Shown here piece by piece: positions 1-11,367 of a stretch of 64,000 bases of DNA (positions within the stretch are counted from its first letter, which is position 1; the number at the start of each line of letters is the position of its first letter). The notes beneath the pieces were generated by a model that saw only the letters and a list, made by a program, of their open reading frames with translations, was not told where the DNA came from and did no database searches. Source of the stretch: Synergistaceae bacterium (GTDB lineage Bacteria; Synergistota; Synergistia; Synergistales; Aminobacteriaceae); the NCBI GenBank assembly GCA_017450125.1, contig JAFSWZ010000025.1, positions 1 to 64,000 of the forward strand, in the 5' to 3' direction. A program made the position numbers and the translations under genes.

Positions 1-453
1 ATCATCGTCGTCGTCGTCATCGTCGTCCCGATTCGTGCTGCTCTCTTCCGCCGCCCTCATCAGGGCAGTAACCCCGTCTTCGTTCTGCGCGTCAACGTCC
101 GCTCCTGCGGCAATGATGAGGCTGACCACGTCGGGGTGCTCGAAGTTCTCTTCCGCCGCAATCATCAGGGCGGTAACCTCGTCTTCATCCGTTGCGTCTA
201 CATCAGCTCCCGCCTCGATGAACATGCGCACAGTCTTTGCGTCCGCGTATTCGGCGATGAGCATCAGCGGAGTTTTCCCCTCGCTGTCCTTAGCGTTGAT
301 GTCCGCACCGTTCTCGAGAAACTTGTTGAGCATCTTTGCCGTGATTTGAACCTTCTCATTGCGCGCGGCTCTGAGGAGGTCTGACGAAGCATCAGCAAAC
401 GCGCACGACACTGCCGCAAGCAGGAGAACAACCGCAACAACTGCCTTCTTCAT
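1..453 (-). CDS. Exported ankyrin-repeat protein (C-terminus cut by window start)
   Basis: The reading frame is open from an ATG at 453 to base 1, so the 3' end lies outside the window. The first 20 or so residues form a signal peptide (MKKAVVAVVLLLAAVSCAFA), so the protein is exported. At least three ankyrin-type repeats follow, recognisable by the recurring pattern G-A-D-[IV]-[ND]-A...G.TALM.AAE. Ankyrin repeats bind proteins; no partner is visible here. The last visible residues are an uninterrupted run of Asp encoded by alternating GAC and GAT codons. An SD-like GGAG lies 8-11 bases before the start. It is downstream of ptb on the same strand but behind a likely terminator, so it is probably transcribed separately. 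Confidence 0.85.
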   Translation of the reverse strand, partial: MKKAVVAVVLLLAAVSCAFADASSDLLRAARNEKVQITAKMLNKFLENGADINAKDSEGKTPLMLIAEYADAKTVRMFIEAGADVDATDEDEVTALMIAAEENFEHPDVVSLIIAAGADVDAQNEDGVTALMRAAEESSTNRDDDDDDDDD

Positions 454-465
454 GAATTATCACTC

Positions 466-500
466 CTTAACAAAGAAGCGGAGGAAGAACGTTCCCCCGC
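466..500 (-). terminator. Intrinsic terminator after ptb
   Basis: On the minus strand GCGGGGGAA (500-492) pairs with TTCCTCCGC (486-478) around a 5-base loop, giving nine pairs with one G-U. The T-rich stretch TTCTTTGTTA follows. It lies 25 bases past the ptb stop and before the ankyrin gene. Confidence 0.65.
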
Positions 501-524
501 CCGAAATTCTGTGTTCCGAGAAAC

Positions 525-1460
525 TTACTTGCTCTGATGATGTGCAAGCATTACCGCACCGGCGATTGAGAGGAGCTTTGCGCGCGGTGAGTCTGCACGG
601 CTGGTGAGGACTACGGGTGCTGCTGCGCCGATGATGAGTCCTGCGGTCTCGCTGCCCTTCGCGAAGAAGCTGATGGACTTTGCCAGAGCGTTGCCGACCT
701 CGATCTGCGGGACAAAGAGAACGTCTGCGTGTCCTGCAACGGGGGACTTGATGTGCTTGATGCGCGCGGCTTCCTCGTCGATTGCGTTGTCGAGGGCGAG
801 AGGCCCGTCAACGACGCAGTTCTTTATCTGTCCGCGAGCGTTCATCTGGACGAGTGCTGTCGCGTCGAGGGTGCAGGGCATGTCGGGATTGACCATCTCA
901 ACGGCGGCTAGGCACGCAACCTTAGGGCACTCAACGCCCAGCGAACGTGCGAAGTTCACGGTGTTCTGCACGATGTCAGCCTTCATCTTGAGGTCAGGAT
1001 ACATGTTGAATGCGCCGTCAGCGATGAAGAGTACGCGGTCATAGCCCGGCACTGAGTGAAAGTAGCAGTGTGAGATTGCTCTCTTGCCGACGCGGAGGCC
1101 GACTTCCTTGTTGAGCATTCCGCGAAGGAAATTGTCAGTGTGGAGCTGACCCTTCATGTAGATGTCTGCGCGCTTGGACGACACTTCGGTTACGGCGACG
1201 ATGCCGCAGGCTGCCTCGTTCATCTCGGGGATGATGTGGTAGCTGGACTCGCTGGCTCCTGCTTCGGCGATGCAGGCCTTGACCTTCTCGGGGTTGCCGA
1301 CGAGCGTTGCCTCGACGAGACCCATCTTGCGGGCTTCCTCGATTGCGGAGATGAGCCCCGCGTCCTCAGCCATAGCGACGGAAATGCGCTTGCGGCCTTT
1401 CTCTGCACAGAGCTTGGTGGCTTCCTCGATTAACTGCGACAGTGAACGAATCTGTTCCAT
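525..1460 (-). CDS. ptb: Phosphate butyryltransferase (phosphate acetyl/butyryltransferase family)
   Basis: The 311-residue product has the usual length of Ptb and belongs to the phosphate acyltransferase family that exchanges CoA and phosphate on short acyl groups (butyryl-CoA + Pi to butyryl phosphate + CoA). The C-terminal GLIIGAAAPVVLTSRADS stretch is the typical conserved end of this family. It has a strong SD (AGGAGGT, 9 bases before the ATG). No butyrate kinase gene is next to it in the window, so the acyl-phosphate-using partner must be elsewhere. The upstream gene encodes a class IV aminotransferase; together they fit amino-acid fermentation through branched or straight acyl-CoA, though that is inference. 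The acyl specificity (acetyl, butyryl, isobutyryl) cannot be read from the sequence. Confidence 0.85.
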   Translation of the reverse strand: MEQIRSLSQLIEEATKLCAEKGRKRISVAMAEDAGLISAIEEARKMGLVEATLVGNPEKVKACIAEAGASESSYHIIPEMNEAACGIVAVTEVSSKRADIYMKGQLHTDNFLRGMLNKEVGLRVGKRAISHCYFHSVPGYDRVLFIADGAFNMYPDLKMKADIVQNTVNFARSLGVECPKVACLAAVEMVNPDMPCTLDATALVQMNARGQIKNCVVDGPLALDNAIDEEAARIKHIKSPVAGHADVLFVPQIEVGNALAKSISFFAKGSETAGLIIGAAAPVVLTSRADSPRAKLLSIAGAVMLAHHQSK

Positions 1461-1491
1461 GAAAATATTACCTCCTGTGAATATATTGCGG

Positions 1492-1516
1492 CTTCAGGAT
1501 TGCTGCAACCCTGAAG
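1492..1516 (-). promoter_or_regulatory. Perfect hairpin in the ptb leader
   Basis: CTTCAGGGTTG and CAATCCTGAAG form an 11-pair stem (one G-U) with a 3-base CAG loop between the aminotransferase stop and the ptb SD. No T-run follows in the minus direction, so it is not a standard terminator. It may be an mRNA processing or stability element, or an attenuating hairpin. Confidence 0.5.
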
Positions 1517-1546
1517 GTGTTACTCTGTATGCCAGCAGAATGCTGC

Positions 1547-2371
1547 TTACTCTAACCACTTCTCCATATATTTCTTGTAGAGCTCATAGAGCTTCTGCGT
1601 AACCTTGCCGGGCTTGCCGTCAGCTATAGTGATGCCTCCGATCTTCGCGACACCGACAATCAGCTTCATGCTCCCCGTGATGAACGCCTCCGACGCGCCG
1701 GTCAGCTCCGACCACAGAGGGCATCTCTCCTCGACTACGTAGCCTTCCTGCCTCGCGAGCTCAATCGTGGCAGCCCTCGTTGTGCCCTTCAGGACGCGGC
1801 TAAGCGGCGCGGTGATTATCTTGTCCCCGCAGATCAGGAAGAAGTTGCTGTGCCCGCATTCGGTTATCTCTCCGCCGGGACAGTAAAGTATGTCGTAGGC
1901 TTCTTTGGGCATCTTGTACGTCGCACGGTAATTCACGCTCTTGACTTCCGGGTTGTCGCGGCCGAACGAAACAGGCTCGAGGATAACTCCGCGCTTTCTT
2001 GCCTCCTCAGAGAGCAGCCCGACCTCGTCGAAGATAACGAAGAATCTCGGCTCAGGGAAGCAGCCCTTCTCCACGTCGAAGTCGTCTCCGCCTGTCAGGA
2101 ACGTACGTACCCTAACGTCCTTGCCGCACTTGGCGATGCCTTCGCGGACAATGTTCTTCATGAACTCAACGTCAGGGATGTTCTCTATGCCGGAACTCTT
2201 CGCGCTCGCTATGAACCTCTCCATGTGAGGAGTCAGCATCAAGGATTTTCCCCCGAACGACGCAAACGCCTCGAAGACTCCTACTCCGCGCTGTATTATC
2301 AGGTCTGAGAGAGGCAGGCACGCTTCCTCAGGCTTCACAAACTTTCCGCCAACGTAACATAACAGCATCAC
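1547..2371 (-). CDS. Class IV aminotransferase (branched-chain or D-amino acid type)
   Basis: The 274-residue protein is a fold-type IV PLP enzyme. The PLP lysine is K144 in the EVKSVNY motif, and the conserved block GGEITECGHSNFF (about 172-184), followed by ITAPLSRVLKGTTR, is the cofactor-phosphate and substrate-loop region shared by IlvE, D-alanine aminotransferase and aminodeoxychorismate lyase. The exact substrate cannot be decided between branched-chain amino acids and D-amino acids; the length is nearer the D-aminotransferase/PabC group than classical IlvE. It starts 2 bases after the lptD stop on the same strand, so it is likely the distal gene of the lpt transcript, which is an odd pairing. 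Confidence 0.8.
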   Translation of the reverse strand: MMLLCYVGGKFVKPEEACLPLSDLIIQRGVGVFEAFASFGGKSLMLTPHMERFIASAKSSGIENIPDVEFMKNIVREGIAKCGKDVRVRTFLTGGDDFDVEKGCFPEPRFFVIFDEVGLLSEEARKRGVILEPVSFGRDNPEVKSVNYRATYKMPKEAYDILYCPGGEITECGHSNFFLICGDKIITAPLSRVLKGTTRAATIELARQEGYVVEERCPLWSELTGASEAFITGSMKLIVGVAKIGGITIADGKPGKVTQKLYELYKKYMEKWLE

Positions 2372-2373
2372 TT

Positions 2374-4098
2374 CTAGAATAACCTCGCTTCTTTCTCGTC
2401 TTCAGGGACATCACTTGGCCGGTCGAACGGATCAACTTCCAGCCTCTGGCCGAACGATGCCTGACGGTTGGGAAATGCCTTGATGCCCAGCGAAAGCCCG
2501 ATGTGGTCATCTCCGCCGGAAGTCCTGTCGTCCTTGTAGTGCAAGTCCCATATCATGCAGTCCGTCTCCCACTGAAGACTGTAGATAACTTCGTCAATCA
2601 TGCTTTCATCCAAATCATAACTTCCCCTGAACGCCGCAAAGACTTCACGGCCAAGCGGAAACCTCACCTTCTGATGAACACGCTCTCTCTTGCGGTACTG
2701 ATCCCAATGCATGGGACTTTCTCCCCAAGTGTATTGACGTTCATAACCTGTTCCTAATTGGAATGCCCCTATTTTATAACGCAATCCCGTAAAACTCCTC
2801 AGCATTTCGTGGTCAGAATCATTGCGGTCATAAAACCACGCCACGCCCTCAGAGTTCACGAAAAATTCTCCCCAGTCAAGGCCGTATTCCGCGTAGTTCC
2901 TGAAGCCCAAGCCGTAACGTGTTGTGTTCACGCCGTCGGGCTCTCCGCGAACGGTCTCCTTGAAGCTGCCGTAGGACGCGAAGATTCTCATCCACGAGTA
3001 CACCGAGCTCTTGAACCACGGTGCCCACACCACGAGTTCCGGCCTTCGGTCAAGCCTGCCCTTGAACTCGTTGAGGCTGTCCTTCTGGTCAGAGATGTAT
3101 TCGTTGTGGCTCCAGTTTATGCGGGCGTTCCAGCCTTTGTGCGAGTATATCAGGGAAGCGTACGGCCTCCATACTCTGTCGTCCCACTCCTCGTCCCAAG
3201 AATGTTCTACTCCGGCCAAGATCGAGAAGTCCTCGTTAAGCTCCTGCTCGACCTCAAGCATGAACTCGAAGGCAGCCTTCTCCGCGTAAGAGATCCCTAT
3301 TGATGCTGCGCCGGTCTGCCAGCCGAGAGTGGTAGTTATTCCGCCGCTCGTGCCTTTGCTGTCGCTGTGCTGAAGGTAGGGCATGAAGGAATACTGCAAC
3401 GCTCTGCGCTTGAGCTGGACGACGTAATCAAGAGGCGACGTGAACAGGTAAGTATTGCCGAGATAGACGCGCGGTTTCTTGGCCGTAACGCTTCTGCCGG
3501 GAATGAAGGATACTACTTTGGACTCGAGCCTGTAGTGAGGGTGCTCGAGTGCGCAGGTAGTGAGTGCGACATTGCGCCACTGCAGGAGGTAGTCTTCAGG
3601 TCCTCCCTTGACGAGCCCGCGGGACTGAGCGAGTTCCCACGGCATCACGTCTATTTCGCTGCCGTAAACGTAGAGGACTCCTCCGTTCTCTCCGGCGGCA
3701 ATGCGGGTGATCGCGCCGGTTAATATCCCTTCGCGGCTGTTGAGGTCATACTCCAGCTGGTCGCCCCGCAGACTGCGCGAGCCTTTCGTCAGGACAATCT
3801 GGCTTCCTGGCATCGGCATCGCGTGAACTTTCTGCGTGTCAGCGTCGTAATCTATGCGCTCGGCCATTATCGTCGTGTCCTGATAGGTCAGAACGGCGTT
3901 GCCCTGTGCTGTGGCCTGGCCGGTCTCGTCGTTGAACGAAACTCTGTCGGCGTTGAGGGTAACTTGTTCGGGCGGAGAGGCTTGCTCTTCCGAAGGTATG
4001 TCTGTGTAATAGTCCTCAAAGTCAGCGGCATGGACTCCCGCAGGCTGCAGGCAGAAAATCAGTAGTAATACTATTAACGTTCTAAGGGTCTTACCCAT
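2374..4098 (-). CDS. lptD: LPS-assembly outer membrane protein LptD
   Basis: The product (574 residues) has a cleavable signal peptide (first 24 residues), a periplasmic LptA-like/OstA jellyroll (about 45-150: repeated patterns such as VTLNADRVSFNDETGQATAQ and AERIDYDADTQKVHA), and then a long region of aromatic, alternating strands typical of a beta-barrel. LptD inserts lipopolysaccharide into the outer leaflet with LptE. It is shorter than E. coli LptD (784 residues), as is common outside Proteobacteria. The gene overlaps the end of lptC by 25 bases, which suggests translational coupling. It shows directly that the organism is diderm with an LPS-type outer membrane. Confidence 0.85.
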   Translation of the reverse strand: MGKTLRTLIVLLLIFCLQPAGVHAADFEDYYTDIPSEEQASPPEQVTLNADRVSFNDETGQATAQGNAVLTYQDTTIMAERIDYDADTQKVHAMPMPGSQIVLTKGSRSLRGDQLEYDLNSREGILTGAITRIAAGENGGVLYVYGSEIDVMPWELAQSRGLVKGGPEDYLLQWRNVALTTCALEHPHYRLESKVVSFIPGRSVTAKKPRVYLGNTYLFTSPLDYVVQLKRRALQYSFMPYLQHSDSKGTSGGITTTLGWQTGAASIGISYAEKAAFEFMLEVEQELNEDFSILAGVEHSWDEEWDDRVWRPYASLIYSHKGWNARINWSHNEYISDQKDSLNEFKGRLDRRPELVVWAPWFKSSVYSWMRIFASYGSFKETVRGEPDGVNTTRYGLGFRNYAEYGLDWGEFFVNSEGVAWFYDRNDSDHEMLRSFTGLRYKIGAFQLGTGYERQYTWGESPMHWDQYRKRERVHQKVRFPLGREVFAAFRGSYDLDESMIDEVIYSLQWETDCMIWDLHYKDDRTSGGDDHIGLSLGIKAFPNRQASFGQRLEVDPFDRPSDVPEDEKEARLF

Positions 4099-4631
4099 TG
4101 AATTACGCCTCCCTGCTCTAATAATATCACGCCGCTTTTGTCTATGCTTGCGATTGGTGTGCGCAGCAAAAATTCATCATCGTAGAGCGTGAGGCCTTCA
4201 GGAAACACGAGTGAGTTCTCGGACTCCTGCCACGTTAATTGCCTGCTCTCTAGGTTGAGGGTTCGGTTGTTATTTTGCAGCGTGCCCAAGAGGCTCGAGA
4301 TGCTCGCGGCCTTGAGGTCATGTGAGTAGATGCCTTCACGCCCGAAGAAGTACCATTCGCCTTTGTCGCCGGAGATGTGCCGCCTGATGTCGAGCGAGCG
4401 GAGGTGAACTGTGTCGCCTTCCCTGTCGAGGTAAGGGACTTTGACGCTCCAGATGTCGCCGGAGATCTCACGGGACATTCGGATGTTCTCCATGACGAGG
4501 CCGGGCATGTTGAGGAGGCTGTCGCGGAGAAGGTCAACGTCGAGCTGCATATCACGCATTGCGTAGCGGACGAGCACGACGAGCCCGAAGAAGAGCGCGC
4601 ACATTATGATTCTTGGGCGTGAGAGCTTCAT
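4074..4631 (-). CDS. lptC: LPS export protein LptC
   Basis: The 185-residue protein begins with one membrane-spanning helix (about residues 8-24, IIMCALFFGLVVLVRYA) followed by a periplasmic region of short beta strands (for example SLDIRRHISGDKGEWYFFGREG), the architecture of LptC/DUF1239. LptC anchors the periplasmic LPS bridge to the LptBFG transporter. The direct overlap with lptD supports the assignment, since primary conservation in LptC is low. lptA and lptB are not in the window. It starts 9 bases downstream of the RelE-type toxin gene, so the toxin-antitoxin module may share its transcript. Confidence 0.75.
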   Translation of the reverse strand: MKLSRPRIIMCALFFGLVVLVRYAMRDMQLDVDLLRDSLLNMPGLVMENIRMSREISGDIWSVKVPYLDREGDTVHLRSLDIRRHISGDKGEWYFFGREGIYSHDLKAASISSLLGTLQNNNRTLNLESRQLTWQESENSLVFPEGLTLYDDEFLLRTPIASIDKSGVILLEQGGVIQWVRPLER

Positions 4632-4640
4632 GGGAGAAAG

Positions 4641-4895
4641 CTATTTCTTGTACACGTCTCCGCGCGATTCCAGCGTGTGCACTGCAAAGATTCTTTCATC
4701 GCGGCATACATCCATAATCAAACGCCAGCCCCCGACTCTGAGGCGGTACCCATCACGTCCCTTGAGAGGCTTTATGTCAAGAGTTTCGGGCTTCTCTGCT
4801 AAATCGCGAATCGCCTGCTTGATGCGCTCTTTGTCTGGGTTAGGTATGCGTTCCAGCCTATTCTTTACGGACTTCTTCAGTGCCACTTTCCACAT
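4641..4895 (-). CDS. RelE/ParE-family toxin
   Basis: An 84-residue basic protein with the RelE/ParE pattern: N-terminal helices rich in Lys/Arg (VKNRLERIPNPDKERIKQAI), the LKG..GYRLRVGGWRLIMDV strand core, and the terminal ESRGDVYKK. RelE-type toxins cut ribosome-bound mRNA, and ParE relatives inhibit gyrase; this one looks closer to RelE/YoeB-like interferases, but that is inference. The acidic antitoxin gene lies 9 bases upstream. The pair is embedded directly before lptC. Confidence 0.8.
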   Translation of the reverse strand: MWKVALKKSVKNRLERIPNPDKERIKQAIRDLAEKPETLDIKPLKGRDGYRLRVGGWRLIMDVCRDERIFAVHTLESRGDVYKK

Positions 4896-4904
4896 AGCTA
4901 TAAC

Positions 4905-5165
4905 CTACAGCCCTTTCATGAACTCATCAAGCGTAAGATATTCACCGTTCGTGAACTCTCTGCGCCCTTCCTCAAGCTGAGCTTCTTCCTCCTCAGTCAG
5001 CGGAGCATCAGCCCAGTCGTCGTCATCCTCTTCAAGAGACCAGCGCAAATACTTGGCATAGTCCGCCAGCTTCGCAAGTTCTTCATCACCCAGCAAAGAC
5101 AGTTCCGCATCTAGTGCCAGATTCCCCGTCCAAATTTCCTTCTTCTCTGCTGCTGCTACAGTCAT
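4905..5165 (-). CDS. Antitoxin of the RelE-type module
   Basis: An 86-residue, strongly acidic protein with a run of five acidic residues around 51-55 (EEDDDDW). It has the expected size, charge and position (immediately upstream of the toxin, same strand) for the cognate antitoxin. The C-terminal EFTNGEYLTLDEFMKGL resembles the toxin-wrapping tail seen in RelB/Phd-type partners. The SD GAGGAGG is 8 bases ahead of the start. The N-terminal DNA-binding fold is not one I can name confidently. Confidence 0.7.
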   Translation of the reverse strand: MTVAAAEKKEIWTGNLALDAELSLLGDEELAKLADYAKYLRWSLEEDDDDWADAPLTEEEEAQLEEGRREFTNGEYLTLDEFMKGL

Positions 5166-5188
5166 GATTTATTCCTCCTCATAAATTT

Positions 5189-6292
5189 CTACCACACTAC
5201 GCGCCAAGATGACCCCTCGCGCGTTACCCCCAGCGTCCGCGTCAGCACCTGCTTGAACACCAGCGTCTTGCGCGTCGTGATGACCTTCGCCCTCTCCTCG
5301 CCGATCCAGTCAATCCGGTAATCACTCTTCAGCCCCTGCCTCAGCGCGGAATCCTTCGCGACTTCCTTCGCAAAGTTCTCGCGCGAAATGTTCCGCTTCG
5401 ACGCGTCGGACAGCATCGCGTACATTTCGTCCGCCCTGTTGTCTGCCCACAGGCTCAGGAACTTCCTCAGCACGCTTTCCCTGCTTACGTACGAACTGTC
5501 CACGTTTGCCGGCCTCGCCTGAGGAACTGGAGGTGTCTGCACCGCTGCCAGAGCGTCCTTGCTGTGAATCATCCTCACGAACTCCGCGATGTCCTTGCTG
5601 TCGTCCTGGAAGATCTGCGGTATCGGCTTCTGAGGAACAACAGGCGGCGGCGGAGTTACGGGCTTCTTCTTGGCCGGAACGACGGGAGCTTTCTTCACCT
5701 GCTTCTTAGGCGGAAGGGTAACGACGACGACATCATCCGCTTTCTTGGCCGGAGCTGGAGCTTCAGGAGGCGCGAACGAAAACAGCCGCTCCTCGCTGTC
5801 CATGCCCCGCAGTGCTATAACGTAGTCCTTGCTACCCTGCTTCGGGAAGAACACCAGCCCCTGAACCACCCCGCCGGAAGGATTATCCAGACTGTTGTCG
5901 TAACGTGAGGGCTTTACGCGTTCGCCGGTTGCGGCCAAGAGAGAGACATTATCCTTGACGGGCGACAAGTTCACCGGCCTCGCACCGAAAGAGTACACGC
6001 TCACCAAGAACGTCTCTGACTTGTCCAGCTGAAGCTCCGAAACGAAGTTCCTGCGGTAACGCTCGCGTTCTGCGTCGCTCATTCCCGTTCTGGCGGCCTC
6101 AGCTTCTGCCCACACACCGGCAATCTCCTCAGGGTAATGCACCACCCACACAAAGCAGTCCTGCCCCCAGTGCACCGCAGTATTGCGCTCGAGAAGCCGT
6201 ATCGTCTCGCCGGAAGGAGACGCGTCCGCATAAAAACAGCCCGCCCCGACAATCATCAGGGCGAGCAGTAAAACTTTCAGCTTAGTTGACAT
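5189..6292 (-). CDS. Exported protein with Pro/Lys linker and NTF2-like C-terminal domain, function unknown
   Basis: The 367-residue protein has a signal peptide with a possible but poor lipobox (VGAGC, Cys at about 19). Residues 25-175 form an uncharacterised globular region, 176-225 a linker rich in Pro, Lys and Val (PPKKQVKKAPVVPAKKKP), and about 265-367 a region resembling NTF2/SnoaL-like domains (VLRKFLSLWADNRADEMYAM, then beta strands). The start overlaps the end of the upstream secreted protein gene by 11 bases and has no good SD of its own, so it is probably translationally coupled. I do not recognise a named family for the N-terminal part. Confidence 0.6.
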   Translation of the reverse strand: MSTKLKVLLLALMIVGAGCFYADASPSGETIRLLERNTAVHWGQDCFVWVVHYPEEIAGVWAEAEAARTGMSDAERERYRRNFVSELQLDKSETFLVSVYSFGARPVNLSPVKDNVSLLAATGERVKPSRYDNSLDNPSGGVVQGLVFFPKQGSKDYVIALRGMDSEERLFSFAPPEAPAPAKKADDVVVVTLPPKKQVKKAPVVPAKKKPVTPPPPVVPQKPIPQIFQDDSKDIAEFVRMIHSKDALAAVQTPPVPQARPANVDSSYVSRESVLRKFLSLWADNRADEMYAMLSDASKRNISRENFAKEVAKDSALRQGLKSDYRIDWIGEERAKVITTRKTLVFKQVLTRTLGVTREGSSWRVVW

Positions 6293-7454
6293 TCTGTTCA
6301 GGAGGAAGCTCGAAGTCCCCGCCTGTGCTCACCGTCCCGGAGTTCGTCGGTGCTCCGTACTGCCCCCTGTTGAACACATCGCCCTTGATTATCGTGTCCC
6401 TGTTCGGGTCGTAGGTATCCTGTTGCTGTGATGAGGTCTGCACCTCTGGAGCTGTCAGCGTCGGAGCTGTCGTCTGTAGGCTTATCGGTATGGGATAACC
6501 CGACACGACCATGTCGCCCGAAGTCTGCACGAACGTTACCGAGCCCACAGGAATCTTTATCGAGTTCCCGCGAATGAACGCACCGCTCACCAGCCCGACC
6601 GGCCCGAGAAGCACTGCCCCCGCGAGACTGACTGCACCTGCTCCGACGATTGCACCTTCGCCGCGCGCTCCTGCTTTGCGTGCGTCCTTGATCGCCTTCT
6701 GCGCGGCATCACCCACAACTACTGCCGGCCTCTGCGGACCGAGCGGCTTGAGTTCGTTGAACGACAGCCTGACTTCGCCGGGTATCCCGAACATTCTCGG
6801 ACGTTTGACCTCACGGACTTCCGTCATCAATAACGACCCTGCAGGTGCTACAAGATTTTGATTGACGATTAAATCATCAGTAAGCTCGAGCCTCACGAAG
6901 TCTCCGGCCTTCGACGTTGCCGGGCTGAGTTCGTCCATGAAGCGGAACTTCATCGTTGTGTTGCTGGGCAGGATTACGGGCTGTGAGGTTACAGGATCCA
7001 TCACCAGCGTCGCAAGAAGGCTCTCTACCCTCATCACAATGGGATTTCCTGAACGCGACGAACCCGTCAGGTTGGTCTCGAGGTCATCAAGCCTCCGCAC
7101 TGCCGGTTCTGAGGCGCGAATCTTCTTGTCCACAACCCATTCTGCTACTCCGAGCTTGAACATCATCGAAGGCTGTTCCTCTGTGCCTATGTCGAGGAAG
7201 TTGAGGATTGCCGCATGACGTTCCGCTATCGTGCCGGGAAGGCTTCTGCCGAACAAGTCTCCCTCAACTTTCGCGAGCCTGTCGATAAGTCCTCCTTGTG
7301 CAACGTAGCCGTAAATTATCTTCTCTATCTGTTCCATCATCTGATTCGACGAACCGCCGTTCAAATCAGGGTCAGGCACAGCCTCCGAAGCAAAACATGC
7401 TGACGATACCAACGCCAGCACAACCGCAACAACGCAAATCTTCACAGCCTTCAT
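6282..7454 (-). CDS. Exported protein with LFG-type repeats, function unknown
   Basis: The 390-residue protein has a signal peptide (first 22 residues). Residues about 60-150 contain two related segments, RLAKVEGDLFGRSLPG and RLDDLETNLTGSSRSG, each followed by an Arg-rich helix; such R-x-x-x-[LV]-E...G...G units recur in exported proteins of unknown role. Residues about 165-240 form a beta-rich region (APAGSLLMTEVREVKRP), followed by a Gly/Ala-rich hydrophobic stretch (about 265-295) that could insert in a membrane, and a low-complexity Gln/Thr/Asn-rich tail. It is preceded by an AAAGGAGG SD inside the pyrG end and overlaps the next gene. Confidence 0.6.
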   Translation of the reverse strand: MKAVKICVVAVVLALVSSACFASEAVPDPDLNGGSSNQMMEQIEKIIYGYVAQGGLIDRLAKVEGDLFGRSLPGTIAERHAAILNFLDIGTEEQPSMMFKLGVAEWVVDKKIRASEPAVRRLDDLETNLTGSSRSGNPIVMRVESLLATLVMDPVTSQPVILPSNTTMKFRFMDELSPATSKAGDFVRLELTDDLIVNQNLVAPAGSLLMTEVREVKRPRMFGIPGEVRLSFNELKPLGPQRPAVVVGDAAQKAIKDARKAGARGEGAIVGAGAVSLAGAVLLGPVGLVSGAFIRGNSIKIPVGSVTFVQTSGDMVVSGYPIPISLQTTAPTLTAPEVQTSSQQQDTYDPNRDTIIKGDVFNRGQYGAPTNSGTVSTGGDFELPPEQNVN

Positions 7455-7462
7455 GAATTGTC

Positions 7463-10655
<3,193 letters not shown>

Positions 10656-10764
10656 ACCAATATTCCTCCCGACAGTGCCGCGCAATTATCAAGACACGCA
10701 TAATTTACGACATGTGAAATTTTTGTTCCCCTATGAAATTGTAATTATCAACTGGATGGTAAGC

Positions 10765-10773
10765 ATTATAGCA
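10765..10773 (-). promoter_or_regulatory. Extended -10 promoter for the M23 peptidase-pyrG transcript
   Basis: The minus strand carries TGCTATAAT (TG motif plus consensus -10) about 110 bases before the peptidase start. No strong -35 is visible. A second TGCTATAAT lies at 10838-10846, at the end of the siroheme gene. The rest of the 180-base gap shows nothing else clear. Confidence 0.55.
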
Positions 10774-10838
10774 TATAAGCAGATACAGCAAAATACTTAC
10801 ACCCAGTGTGCATATTGTAGACTTATGATTGCGGGTAA

Positions 10839-11339
10839 TTATAGCACAGGGCTTTTCGCCTCCCTGACCCATGAATCCCAGACCTTGCGCAGTTTGTCGG
10901 AGAGCCTTCTAGTGAGAGATGCGGAAATTCCTGCGGTGCAGACTGAAACAGCGGCGTAATCGTGGCTGATGAGGGATGGGAAGAAGAAGTCGCATTCAGT
11001 CTTGTTGTCGCAGACGTTGACGGGGATTGCGAGCGCGTGTGCAACGGAGCAGATGAGGGCGTTGGTTTCGCGGCTGTTTGTGGCGGCGACGGCGAGGACG
11101 AAATCTGCGGTGAGGTCTTCGGGCAGGAAGGGACGTGTGATTCTGCGGGCGGCTTCCGGAAAGGCGGGCGAGAACACCGGGCTTACGGCGGTGATTAGTG
11201 CTCCGCAGCGAAGGAGGGTGTCAGCACGGCGCGAGGCAACGCGTCCTCCTCCGGCGATGAAGACATGTTTTCCCTGCAGGTCAATCATCATCGGGAAGTA
11301 GGGATGACGTGCTATATTATCTGTGAGTGTGTTGTCCAT
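10839..11339 (-). CDS. Precorrin-2 dehydrogenase / sirohydrochlorin ferrochelatase-like protein
   Basis: The 166-residue protein matches the N-terminal CysG/Met8 domain: after MIDLQGKHV it has the NAD-binding FIAGGGRVASRRADTLL, and later SRETNALICSVA and INVCDNKTECDFFFPSLI-like blocks (here PVNVCDNKTECDFFFPS). This family oxidises precorrin-2 and may insert iron to make siroheme. It is shorter than Met8/YlnF (about 150-270), lacking part of the C-terminal helical domain. The ATG at 11339 has no SD; an alternative start is the Met at 11291. It diverges from the next gene with only 28 bases between starts. No other tetrapyrrole genes are nearby. Confidence 0.78.
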   Translation of the reverse strand: MDNTLTDNIARHPYFPMMIDLQGKHVFIAGGGRVASRRADTLLRCGALITAVSPVFSPAFPEAARRITRPFLPEDLTADFVLAVAATNSRETNALICSVAHALAIPVNVCDNKTECDFFFPSLISHDYAAVSVCTAGISASLTRRLSDKLRKVWDSWVREAKSPVL

Positions 11340-11367
11340 GCGAATATTTTAACAGGTGGTGCATGAG

